This document shows positions 35,462-45,100 of a stretch of 64,000 bases of DNA, piece after piece. Location of the stretch: NCBI RefSeq assembly GCF_000196115.1, contig NC_005027.1, positions 5,886,001-5,950,000 of the forward strand. Direction: 5' to 3'. The notes beneath the pieces are model-generated. The model did no database searches. It was not told the origin of the DNA and saw only the letters and a program-made list of their open reading frames with translations. This DNA is from Rhodopirellula baltica SH 1 (GTDB lineage: Bacteria; Planctomycetota; Planctomycetia; Pirellulales; Pirellulaceae). The position numbers and the translations under genes were made by a program. Position 1 is the first letter of the stretch; each line of letters opens with the position of its first letter.

Positions 35462-37135
35462 TTAGCGAATCGCACTCATGTAGAAGCTGAACATCCGCTC
35501 GTCGTCGGTGTCAGCCTTGAGCACTGGGAACGCAAAGTCGAACGCCAGCGGTGCTGGGCCGAGCATCGGGATCGCAACACGAAGACCAAAGCCGGGAGCG
35601 ACTCGGAAATTGTCCGAGTTGATTTCGATGTCTTGTTCCACTGTTCCGAAGTCAACAAACGCGACGCCTCGGAAAGCATCATCCGCCGTGAGCGGGAACA
35701 TGTACTCCACCGAGTTCAGCCATTGGAACTGGCCACCGACTTCGACGCCATTGATGACGGGGCTGGCACCACGAAAGTCGAAACCTCGAATCGTTGCATA
35801 TCCACCGGCAAAGTAGTTTTCAAAGATCGGTGTTTCGTCGCCGCTGAATCCAAGCTGAACGCTGTACGAAAGTGTTTGCTTGCCCGAACCGTCGGCACGT
35901 TCGCGAAGCAGCAAGTATTTTCGGTACTCGGCTTCGAAGGTGGAGTATTCGTAATCGCCGAACGTTTGTTCGAAGCTCAACTCAAAGTAGTGGCCGCGAC
36001 TAGGTTGCAGTGGGCTGTTTCGAGTGTCGTGGATCAAAGAAGCCATTCCGCTGTACAGGCCGTTGTCTCCCAGCACGTCATTCAGCTCAGGCACCGTGTT
36101 GACGCGTGGGTCGGTGATCTCAACGTTTTGGCCGCTCACGCCCAGTGACACGGAAAGGTCAGGTGTCACGCGATAGCCAAAGCTGATCCGGCCGCCGAGA
36201 CGATTCTCGTCCCAGTCGTCAAAGTTGCGGTCGTACAAGAATCCACTGAGCGACATGCTGATCGGCAGATAACCCAGCAGGTTTGGGTCGGCGAACTGGG
36301 CCGTGTAGCGTTGGTAGTCGCTACCAGGAGCAGCTTCCAATCGAAATGTCTGCCCGGCACCGCGGAATGCGGTTCCGCTGAACAGATCGCCAAACGAACG
36401 TGGCCAACGACTGATATCGAAGTTACGTTCGTCGACTGTGATTTGGCCGGTGACACCAGCATCACTGTTGACCGCACCGCCGAACATCAATCGTCCGGTT
36501 CGAGCAGGGTAGCCCTGGATAATCAGATCGGCTTCACGAACGGTGGGTTGATTGACAACGGGAGGTGCCAAGTTGGGCGACGATGGAAAGCTTCCCTGCA
36601 ACGGCCCTGGCAATGCACCACCTTGGTAGACGTCGCCTTGGTAGGTTTGGTCTGGATAGACTTGGCCTTGATACGCTTCGCCCTGGTAAGTTTGACCCTG
36701 GTAGCCGCCGTTTTGATAGGTCGGTGCAGCGTAGGGATTGCCAGGTGCTGGAGCGGGTGCAGGTGTGGTTGGAACCGCGGTGCCCGGGGCACTGTAAGTG
36801 GAGGGGCCGCCATAGACCGATTGACCATAGGTCGATGCGGCGGGTGCCGATGGTTGGTTTTGGTACGACGGTGGCGCACCATAGGCCGACGGTGGTGGAT
36901 ATGCGGTTTGGGCGGCACTTTGTGACGATGAAACGAAACCGGATGACAACGCGAGCAATGCCGATGCCGTGACGCGAGTCCACAGCGAGCGATTGATGTC
37001 GTCGAGCCAGCGCGATGCCGTGTGATGCTTCGGATTCGACGAAGCATCCGGTTCAGAAGATTGGGTCACAGCACGCATCCATGACTTGAAGCGAAACTTG
37101 AGCGGGAGTGAGTTCAATGTGGCCTTGAAGTTCAT
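35462..37135 (-). CDS. Omp85-type outer-membrane beta-barrel protein (BamA barrel half)
   Basis: The 557-residue product has a long N-terminal region and a signal-like segment (about residues 50-75, ending SSSQSAAQ). A low-complexity Pro/Tyr/Gln part follows with repeated YQG units (for example QTYQGEAYQGQVYP). A beta-rich domain of about 340 residues resembles the Omp85/D15 barrel: YFAGGYATIRGFDFRGASP is the conserved lid-lock-type RGF motif, and SVEYMFPLTADDAFRGVAFVD is typical. It lacks POTRA domains. These are in the gene directly upstream, whose TGA overlaps this ATG. Role: insertion or export of outer-membrane proteins, working with the POTRA protein. Confidence 0.8.
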   Translation of the reverse strand: MNFKATLNSLPLKFRFKSWMRAVTQSSEPDASSNPKHHTASRWLDDINRSLWTRVTASALLALSSGFVSSSQSAAQTAYPPPSAYGAPPSYQNQPSAPAASTYGQSVYGGPSTYSAPGTAVPTTPAPAPAPGNPYAAPTYQNGGYQGQTYQGEAYQGQVYPDQTYQGDVYQGGALPGPLQGSFPSSPNLAPPVVNQPTVREADLIIQGYPARTGRLMFGGAVNSDAGVTGQITVDERNFDISRWPRSFGDLFSGTAFRGAGQTFRLEAAPGSDYQRYTAQFADPNLLGYLPISMSLSGFLYDRNFDDWDENRLGGRISFGYRVTPDLSVSLGVSGQNVEITDPRVNTVPELNDVLGDNGLYSGMASLIHDTRNSPLQPSRGHYFELSFEQTFGDYEYSTFEAEYRKYLLLRERADGSGKQTLSYSVQLGFSGDETPIFENYFAGGYATIRGFDFRGASPVINGVEVGGQFQWLNSVEYMFPLTADDAFRGVAFVDFGTVEQDIEINSDNFRVAPGFGLRVAIPMLGPAPLAFDFAFPVLKADTDDERMFSFYMSAIR

Positions 37136-38586
37136 CTTTGCGATCCCTCCAACGGCTTCACGATGATGTCTGGTGGTTCAGCGATCGTTGGGTTGGTTTC
37201 CAACAGATTGCTTCGTTCGATGCGGTTGCGACCGGTTTCTAGGTCACGCCGGTCGATGTAGTCGCCTTCTCGCATCTCGATCAGGTTCAACATGGTGGAC
37301 TCTCGCATCAGGTGAGGTTCGCCATCGATCTCCACTCGAATGCTATTCACTTTCCAGCGATCGCCCTCGGTGATCTCGTAAACCAAGTCAACGATGCCGT
37401 TCTCATCACGCATGATCGTTTTTGGGTTGACCTCGGCGTAGATGAATCCGAGTTCGCCGTACCCATAGACGATTTCGCCGATGTCTTTCCGCATCTTCGT
37501 TCCGCTGAAGGTGTCGTTTGCTTTCAGTTCGAGACGTTTGCGAAGCGATTCTTCGGTGACGTATTCGTTGCCGACGATTTGGACATCACCCACTTTGAAA
37601 CGTGGGCCTTCGTGGACGACAAACACGATGGTCAGCCATTTGCCGGTTTCGTCATATTCGATCCGGCGTCCGACCGTCGCGGTGAGGAAGCCAAGGTTGT
37701 GATAGTACGATGCCAACACGTTGACGTCGGCGTCAATCTTCTTCATGTCCGCGACATTGTTGATGTAGCTCATGATGCCCATCATCGGACCGCGGCTTTG
37801 GATGACTTTTTTTAGACGCGATTCGCTGACGATCGAGGCTCCCTCGATTTGAATGTCTTCGATGCGTTCTTTGGGGCCTTCGTTGATTCGGAAGACGACG
37901 GCGTTGGTGTCACTGGGAAGTCCAATGCCAGCTTCAATCGCAGCTTGGTTGAAGCCTTCTTCGTGGTAGTAGTCGAGCAATCGACGCTTGCCGGTTTCGA
38001 TCGCGAATTCGCTGAGTGGGTCGCCTTCGGTGATTCCCGAACGCCCCGATAGTTCACGGTCATTCATTCGGTAGTTGCCGTGATAGATCACCTTCGACAC
38101 CATCGCTCGTTCGCGAACATAGAACGTGACCAGCACACTCTTCTGCGGTGCGTTGCTGGACCCATTGGCTCTGGTGACACGTTCTTCGGTTTCGAAGGTG
38201 ACGTGATCGAAAGATCCCATGTCGTTCAGGCGACTGACGTCCGACAAGACAGTTTCTTCGCTGTAGAAACGACCTTTGCGGGTTTGCAGTTCCGCCAGGA
38301 TATCGGTGGTGCTGATGACCTGATTGCCGACCAGTCGGACTTCGGCGACGACCGCATCTCCATCTTCGCGACGAAGGGCCATGCCGTCCCGGTTGTGAAT
38401 ATGGTCGCGAAATTTTGGTTTGGTTGCGGCTGCAGGTGCTTGGGCCTGGCCTCCGCCCATACCACTACCGCCACCGCCGAATTGAGCGAGGAGAGTGGTT
38501 GGTGAGCAGGCAATTGCCAGACAGCAAACAAAACACGCCAGAAAGCGGTGTTTTGAAAGGTCGCAGTGGTAGAGTCGAGACGGCAT
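37132..38586 (-). CDS. POTRA-domain protein (BamA periplasmic half)
   Basis: The 484-residue protein has a signal peptide (FLACFVCCLAIACSPTTLLA, then QFGGGGSG) and about four to five POTRA repeats. Examples are VVAEVRLVGNQVISTTDILAE, IEDIQIEGASIVSESRLKKV, FKVGDVQIVGNEYVTEESLRK and WKVNSIRVEIDGE. No barrel follows. In ordinary BamA the POTRA array is fused to the barrel; here the barrel is a separate gene starting inside this gene's stop codon (ATGA). The two together would reconstitute an Omp85 machine. ATG 38586 gives a normal signal peptide; a longer in-frame form exists. Confidence 0.82.
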   Translation of the reverse strand: MPSRLYHCDLSKHRFLACFVCCLAIACSPTTLLAQFGGGGSGMGGGQAQAPAAATKPKFRDHIHNRDGMALRREDGDAVVAEVRLVGNQVISTTDILAELQTRKGRFYSEETVLSDVSRLNDMGSFDHVTFETEERVTRANGSSNAPQKSVLVTFYVRERAMVSKVIYHGNYRMNDRELSGRSGITEGDPLSEFAIETGKRRLLDYYHEEGFNQAAIEAGIGLPSDTNAVVFRINEGPKERIEDIQIEGASIVSESRLKKVIQSRGPMMGIMSYINNVADMKKIDADVNVLASYYHNLGFLTATVGRRIEYDETGKWLTIVFVVHEGPRFKVGDVQIVGNEYVTEESLRKRLELKANDTFSGTKMRKDIGEIVYGYGELGFIYAEVNPKTIMRDENGIVDLVYEITEGDRWKVNSIRVEIDGEPHLMRESTMLNLIEMREGDYIDRRDLETGRNRIERSNLLETNPTIAEPPDIIVKPLEGSQR

Positions 38587-38858
38587 GAGCAGCCATATCC
38601 GTGGCACGAGAATTGAGGTCTTCCCGTCTCTACCAATGCTCACGCGGGTGCCACAAGGCGAATACGTCCCCACCCACAAACTTCAATCAACTTTGCAAAA
38701 TGGTTCGATTTGCCGAGAAAGATCAATTTGGCAAACGGCTGTCATTCTGCCGCTTCGAACATCGACCTGGGGTGAAGAGCACGGCCGTGAAACACCTCTG
38801 TTTCCCACTCGCGATCAGTTGTGAAAACGCCTCTGGTGAAAGTCGCTTGAGGAGGACC

Positions 38859-39668
38859 TCAGGGTGCACCGTGTTCGATCAACTTCTGCTGAAGCGACTC
38901 AAAGAAACTGCGATCTTTGGCGTATTGGTCCGGATCAATTTGGTATTTGAAATAGTCCAAGTAGTTGATCCAGCGTTTGGTTTCGTCGACGTAGGAGTAC
39001 TCGGGGTCTGTCATTGGATTGACCCAATCTGGATCGCCCGGTTCTCGTTGGCCGGTGATTTGGCCTTCACCATCGACGATGAAATTCGCGGTCAGCACGG
39101 GAAGCTTCATTCGCAACTCGTAGATCGCACGCTCACCCCAAGACATGCCCGCGGTCGCTTCCTCCCAAGCCTGTGTTACGTCGGGCGACGTTGTGCTGTC
39201 CGGGAACCGAATGCCGTTGGCTATGCCCGATTGAGTGATCCCATCGCGGTTGAGGTCGACCTGCGCCGCCGGCGGCACCAAAAGATTCAGAGCCCCTTCT
39301 TCGCTCAGCGAATTCACTTGGATCGGATCCGCCAATCCATGAATTGTTTGAACGGTTTCCAGTTCTTCGGGTGGCAGTCCGCGGAGGAATGCCTTTGGTG
39401 TCGCATATCCCCCTTCGTCGTACGCCTTGGACATAACGCCCGCGTATGTTTGGCCTAACAAAGCGGCGTCTTCTTGATCGCGATAACGCCCGAGTTGTTC
39501 GACCTGGTACCAATTGGTCCACGACTGCTGGATTTGGGAATCAAGCGGTGTGTCAGCGGCAACCGGTTCGGCGCTCGCATATGCTTCTCGTCCGAAATTC
39601 GCCAGCACTTCGCTGAAAACGCTCTGGACGTTTTGGTTGGCGGCTCGACGATGGTCGTCGAGCGTCAT
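38859..39668 (-). CDS. protein of unknown function
   Basis: This hydrophilic 269-residue protein (from ATG 39668, MTLDDHRRAANQNVQSVFSE) has no signal peptide or membrane span. It contains IQQSWTNWYQVEQLGRY, a DLNRDGI segment resembling a short calcium-loop-like motif, and ETKRWINYLDYFKYQIDPDQ. I do not recognise a family. A TTG start 17 codons upstream (39719) is possible. It lies downstream of the PEP-hydrolase-like gene on the same strand, after a gap of about 140 bases. Confidence 0.5.
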   Translation of the reverse strand: MTLDDHRRAANQNVQSVFSEVLANFGREAYASAEPVAADTPLDSQIQQSWTNWYQVEQLGRYRDQEDAALLGQTYAGVMSKAYDEGGYATPKAFLRGLPPEELETVQTIHGLADPIQVNSLSEEGALNLLVPPAAQVDLNRDGITQSGIANGIRFPDSTTSPDVTQAWEEATAGMSWGERAIYELRMKLPVLTANFIVDGEGQITGQREPGDPDWVNPMTDPEYSYVDETKRWINYLDYFKYQIDPDQYAKDRSFFESLQQKLIEHGAP

Positions 39669-39809
39669 CACACTGGATTGTCGCGTGTCGATTCGCACTT
39701 GAGGTTTCGCTCCATGCAAGCGGGACGTTCCTCACGCTTATCGACCAATGTCGATGTTCAAGTTTGATGGTTCGCGAAGGATTTTCGCAGAATGTCGATT
39801 GAGTCGACT

Positions 39810-40664
39810 CTATCGCGAAAGTTTTAGATCCACGAAAGATCGAACCTGACTGGTGATAGCACGTTCAGTGGGCAATCGTTCCATGGAACTCGCACCATAG
39901 AAACCATCGATCGGGCATCGGTCCATGACATACTGAGCATCATCCGGTTCCGCGATCGGGCCACCATGGCAAAGCACGAACACGTCCGAGCGAACATCGC
40001 GTGCGGCGGAAGCAATTTCGCTGACCAAGCGGACACTGTCATCGAGAGTCATCGCGGTTTGCGCGCCGATCGTTCCGGAGGTTGTCAGACCCATGTGAGC
40101 GACGATGACGTCGGCACCCGCGGCCGTCAGCTCGCGAGCCTGTTCCGCATCAAACGCATACGGTGTGGTCAGTAGGTCCATGTTGTGAGCCGCGGCGATG
40201 CATTCGATTTCCAACTGGAAACTCATTCCCGTTTCTTCCAAGTTGGCTCGAAACGTTCCGTCGATCAGGCCCACGGTGGGAAAGTTCTGAATGCCGGCGT
40301 AACCGAGTGCCTTTAGTTCTTGCAGGAAATGATCTCGCAATAGAAACGGATCGGTGCCGCAAACGCCAGCGAGCACGGGTGTGTGCTTCACGGCGGTCAA
40401 AATTTCCGGTGCCAATTCCTTCACGATCTCGTTGGCGTTGCCATAGGGAAGCAGCCCCGATAGCGAACCACGTCCCGCCATCCGGTAACGACCCGAGTTG
40501 TAGACAACGATCAAGTCGATCCCAGCTTCTTCTTCGCACTTGGCCGAGATTCCGGCGCCCGCTCCGCCGCCGATGATCGGTTTGCCTGCCGATCGCTTTT
40601 TTCGAAAGCCGGACAGAATGGATTCGCGTGTGTGAGTCATGGTGCGTGGTTTTGGAAGAGTCAT
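39810..40664 (-). CDS. phosphoenolpyruvate hydrolase-like TIM-barrel protein
   Basis: The 284-residue protein matches the PEP_hydrolase/TIM-barrel signal transduction family (PF09370 type). It has [21 protein letters not shown], the [10 protein letters not shown] region, [23 protein letters not shown] and [12 protein letters not shown]. Known relatives hydrolyse or bind small acid substrates, and this family forms the C-terminal half of plant Tm-1. The Tm-1 N-terminal-like gene sits directly upstream, 21 bases away. It is likely cytoplasmic and probably functions with that protein. Confidence 0.85.
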   Translation of the reverse strand: MTLPKPRTMTHTRESILSGFRKKRSAGKPIIGGGAGAGISAKCEEEAGIDLIVVYNSGRYRMAGRGSLSGLLPYGNANEIVKELAPEILTAVKHTPVLAGVCGTDPFLLRDHFLQELKALGYAGIQNFPTVGLIDGTFRANLEETGMSFQLEIECIAAAHNMDLLTTPYAFDAEQARELTAAGADVIVAHMGLTTSGTIGAQTAMTLDDSVRLVSEIASAARDVRSDVFVLCHGGPIAEPDDAQYVMDRCPIDGFYGASSMERLPTERAITSQVRSFVDLKLSR

Positions 40665-40685
40665 CAGTTGAGAAACGATCGAATC

Positions 40686-41933
40686 TCAAGCGGATCCGTC
40701 TTGCGACAGGTTCCACATCGATCGAAAGGTCCCCGTCAACGCGTTCGCGAATTCGGGATCGTTGATGTGATACGGTAAGCGACGAACCGTTCGCTTGGGA
40801 GTCGTGTCGACGCACCGTTCCAGTTCGCTGAACAACGCTTCATCGGCTTCCGCATCGAAGAACGGTTGTCCGGGAGCATCCAACGCCGAAACGCCTTTTT
40901 CCGGAATCAGGATTGCCAATTCGGCGGTCGAGCGATTCACCTTCGCTGCAATCCATCGAGCGATTTCGCGGTTCTCATCCGGGGTGGTCCGCATCAACGT
41001 GATTTGCGGATTGTGAACGTGGAGCAACCGATCGTCGAATTTCTCGGGGACGGTCGATCGAGCCCGGAAGTTCACCATGTCGAGGGCGCCCAGGCTCATC
41101 ACATATGGGACTCCCGACTCGATGATCGCATCGAATCGCGACGGTCCGGCGGGGAAGATGCCTCCGACCACTTCGTCCGCGACTTCGGTGGTGGTGATGT
41201 CCAAGACGCCGCGAATCAATTTGGACTCGACCAATTTGTCCATCGCTCGACCGCCGGTTCCGGTCGCGTGAAAGACCAACGGGTCCAATCCCTCCGCCTC
41301 AAGTGCCACACGAACGGCGGTGGCGCAAGTCGTTGTGACGCCGAACATGGTCATTCCGATGGCTGGCCGAGCTGTCGATGTCGGACTCGGGATAGAAACC
41401 ATGCCCGCCAAAGCGTGTGCCGCGTTGGAAAGGATCTTCGTCGATACTTGGTTGAGACCTGCGACATCGACGATCGAGGGAAACATCACGATGTCGCTGC
41501 CACCCACAAACGCGGAAACATCACCTCCGCCGACGGTGGACACCATCACCTTCGGCAGCCCAATCGGCAGCACCGCCATCGCGGGACAAACCAAAGCGGT
41601 TCCGCCGGTGCCTCCCAGCCCGATCACGCCCGCAACACGTCCCGACCGATGTTCGTTCGATAGAAAGGTTTGCAACGCATCGCTCATCGCTTGGATTGCT
41701 TGGCCGCGATCTTCGCATCTCAATGCGTTCGTGTTCGGATTGCATCGAGCCACCGTGTCTCTCGTGATTGAGGGTTCGATGGACGGCGGATCAAGCGTTC
41801 CGACATCGATGGTTGCGACGGACAACCCTTGCGTTTTCAATTGTTCCGCAACGAAATTCAATTCCTCGCCTTTGGTGTCCATCGTGGCGATCGCGTAAAC
41901 CAACGGTGAAAGATCGGAGGTGGTCGGTTGCAT
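40686..41933 (-). CDS. Tm-1-like ATP-binding domain protein (UPF0261)
   Basis: The 415-residue protein matches the Tm-1-like family (UPF0261, PF06792 type). It has an N-terminal VYAIATMDTKGEELNFVAEQL, VAGVIGLGGTGGTALV, the ATP-binding region KVMVSTVGGGDVSAFVGGSD, MTMFGVTTTCATAV and FHATGTGGRAMDKLV. In tomato, Tm-1 protein binds tobamovirus replicase via its N-terminal half. Bacterial homologues are of unknown role. It is the first gene of a two-gene unit with the PEP_hydrolase-like gene; plants carry these two domains in one protein. Confidence 0.85.
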   Translation of the reverse strand: MQPTTSDLSPLVYAIATMDTKGEELNFVAEQLKTQGLSVATIDVGTLDPPSIEPSITRDTVARCNPNTNALRCEDRGQAIQAMSDALQTFLSNEHRSGRVAGVIGLGGTGGTALVCPAMAVLPIGLPKVMVSTVGGGDVSAFVGGSDIVMFPSIVDVAGLNQVSTKILSNAAHALAGMVSIPSPTSTARPAIGMTMFGVTTTCATAVRVALEAEGLDPLVFHATGTGGRAMDKLVESKLIRGVLDITTTEVADEVVGGIFPAGPSRFDAIIESGVPYVMSLGALDMVNFRARSTVPEKFDDRLLHVHNPQITLMRTTPDENREIARWIAAKVNRSTAELAILIPEKGVSALDAPGQPFFDAEADEALFSELERCVDTTPKRTVRRLPYHINDPEFANALTGTFRSMWNLSQDGSA

Positions 41934-42117
41934 GGCGAATCAAACAGTCAAGCGGGCAATCATTTGGATCAACTTCCGTTGATCGAGAGGTTCGGTGGTG
42001 TCGTCGGTGCAATCGCCGTCCAACATTTTTCCTGATCGCTTTTCGTTGCGTCGGCGGTTGGCGTGATGATAAGTCGTTTGCGAACTCGGCGTTGCAGTTC
42101 CGTGGTCGTTCGTTCCC

Positions 42118-45100
42118 TTATGTCAGTTTGCTAACCAGGGCAACGAGCTTGGCAGCGTCGATGGGCTTGCTGAGGTAATCATTGCAGCCCGCCTTTAGAC
42201 ACAGATTCATGTCGCCTTGCATCGCGTCCGCCGTCAACGCGATGATTGGTGCATCGTAACCCAATTCGCGAAGTTTTTTCGCCGTTGCGTAGCCGTCCAA
42301 CTTGGGCATCTGCATGTCCAAGATGATGACATCAGGCAATCGCCTAGCCTTCATACTTTCGATGATCTTGTCGACTGCTTGCAAACCATCTTCGCATTCG
42401 TCGACCGTCGCACCCGCTTTGGTCAGGATGCGGCGACTCAGGAAACGAATGTCACGACGGTCATCCACCACCAACGCGTAGCAATTCAGTTTGATAGGCG
42501 TCGTCGATGAGTTCTCCAGGTCATCCACTAGCTTTGATACGGGTTGCGAGTGATCCACCATCGCGACTCCCGTTAAGTCACCGGGGAACACACTCAGAGT
42601 GAATGTGCTGCCCACGCCCACTTCGCTTTGGAAATGGATGGTTCCGCCCAGCATTTCTGCCAGTCGTCGACTAATCGTCAATCCAAGACCCGTTCCGCCA
42701 AACGTCCGATTCACACTGGAATCACCCTGGGAGAATGGCAAGAACAACTGCTCTTGTTGTTCCGGGGTGATACCGATGCCGGTGTCGATCACGTCAATGC
42801 ACAACCGGATAGGCTCGGATTCCATCCTCACCACCAATCGGACATTGCCTTCCGGAGTGAACTTGATCGCGTTGCCGACCAAGTTGATCAAGACCTGTTT
42901 GAGCCGTTTCGCATCAGACTGGATTGATGCGGGGATTTGTTGGCCGTACTCAACGGTCAGTTCGAGTCCCGCTTCTTTGGCGCGGACTTCCATGATGCTC
43001 CGGACATCTTCGATCAGATGAGCGGGATCAAAACGCTCTGATTCCACATCGAGTTTACCGGCCTCGATTTTGGACAGGTCCAAGATGTCATTGATGATGT
43101 CCAGCAGGTAGTCGCCGTTTCGACGAATGGTTTGAAGATGGTGCAGGCCTTCGGTGTCCTGAATGATGTCTTGCAAAAGTTCCGCGTATCCAAGAATCGC
43201 AGTCATTGGCGTGCGGATTTCGTGTGACATGTTCGCCAGGAACGCACTCTTGGATGCGCTGGCTTCGTTGGCTCTTCGCTCGCTTTCTCGGAGCGTTTCC
43301 GCCTGCACGTGTTCTTGCGTCGAATCCCAATTCACTCCGTACATGCGAGTGACATTGCCGGACTTTCCACGGACGACTTCGCCCATGCCAGTGATCCAAC
43401 GCATTTCACCATCCGGACGGACGATGCGGAATTCGTATTCGTAGTCTTGATTGCCTTCAATCGCTTCTTGCCAATGTCGTTTCAGAGACTCCACATCATC
43501 GGGGTGTGTCAGCGAGAAACAGAGTTCGGGGCTGCCCTTTCGATCGTCCGTTACACCGAACAGTTCGTACATCTCCTTTGTCCAGTAGCTCTTCTTTGGC
43601 GTCCATTCCCAAGCCGCCATGCCGCCGGCCCGAAGTGCCATCTGCATCCGTCTCGACGCGTTCTTTTTGGCTTGCTCCGAACGAACGCGGTCACTTACGT
43701 CGCGAACAATGCCAACGTATCGGTGTTCACCAGACAACGATGTTTCGCTGACCGACAAATCCAAACTGAAAGTGGACCCGTCTTTTCGTCGTCCGGTCAC
43801 TTGGCGTTGATGACCGATGATGTGGCTCTGGCCTGTTTCCTCGTAGGCCTTTAGGTAGCCATCGTGCTCACTATGTTCCGGTTCAGGAATCAATGCATTG
43901 ATGTTGCTTCCTGTTAATTCATCGACGCCGTAACCGAAAATCTTGGCCGCGGCGACATTGACCGAGTTGATGGTTCCACGACGATCAATCGTGATGATGC
44001 CGTCCACCGCCGTGTTGAAGATGGCTTCCAATCGAACCGCGACTTCTTGTTGTTTTAGTTCTGCTTTTTTGCGATCACGAATGTCGACTCCGGATGGAAT
44101 CAGGTATTCGATGTTGCCGTCATCATCGAATACGGGAGCGATCATGAAATCGATCAACACTCCATCGTCGCCATGAGCAAACAGAGACACGTCGTACCGC
44201 ACCGGTTCGCCCTTGAAAGCCCGTTCCATGGCATCTCGCATTTGTTGAGCCACGTTCGGATCGTAGTTCCACCATGGTGCTTCATGGAAAGGCTTTCCGA
44301 TGACTTCATGTCGATTGACCCTCGCGTATTCGAGGGATCGATCATCAACTTCCAGCAACAAACCGTTGCGATCAATCACACCCACCAATCCGAGTTGATT
44401 GTTGATGACTCGCCGCAAGTGGGCTTCTCGGTCGGCTAATTCCAAGCGGCTTTGTTTTTGATCGTGGATGTCGATGTTCATTCCGACCCATCGATTGACC
44501 GTTCCATCGGGCCGACGTTGAGGTGCCGTTCGGACTTGGAACCATCGGTATTCGCCATGGCGGTTTCGCAGGCGATACTCCAACACCAGTGGGCGATCTT
44601 TGGCGACCGCGTCGGTCCATACTTTCTGAGTCAATTCGCGATCATCGGGATGAATCACATCGAGCCAACCCAGCCCGACCCACTGCTCCAGAGTTTGCCC
44701 CGTGTATTCACGCCAGCTGGGCGAGTCCGATTCGACGACGCCGTCGGCATTGGCAATCCATACGATCTGAGCCGAGGCCCGGACCAGCGATTGAAACAGT
44801 TCTTCGCTTTCTCGGAGCTGCGTGACATCGGTGAAGGTGAGTACGATGCCATCGTGATCGCCGGAGTAGGATCGATACGGCAACACACGACGGATGAACG
44901 CTTTGCCGGTGTTTGCAACGATGGTGTGTTCGACACCGTCTTCTTGAATCAGTAGTTCCCATTTGGGAAGCGGCGGCATGTCTTGCACGTTGGGGGCAAT
45001 TTGCGTGAGCGGACGACCCACGTCGGTCGCAATCAAACCATAAATTTCCGTTGCCGCGGGTGTGAAGCTTCGAATCGATAAATCATCGTCCAAGAAAATC

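Noticed and set aside
36600-36720. CRISPR-like short repeats
   Set aside because: The repeated units encode the YQG protein repeats of the barrel gene; unit lengths vary and no spacers are present.
36311-36925. 204-codon plus-strand frame
   Set aside because: Mirror of the repetitive YQG/Pro region of the barrel gene; no independent support.
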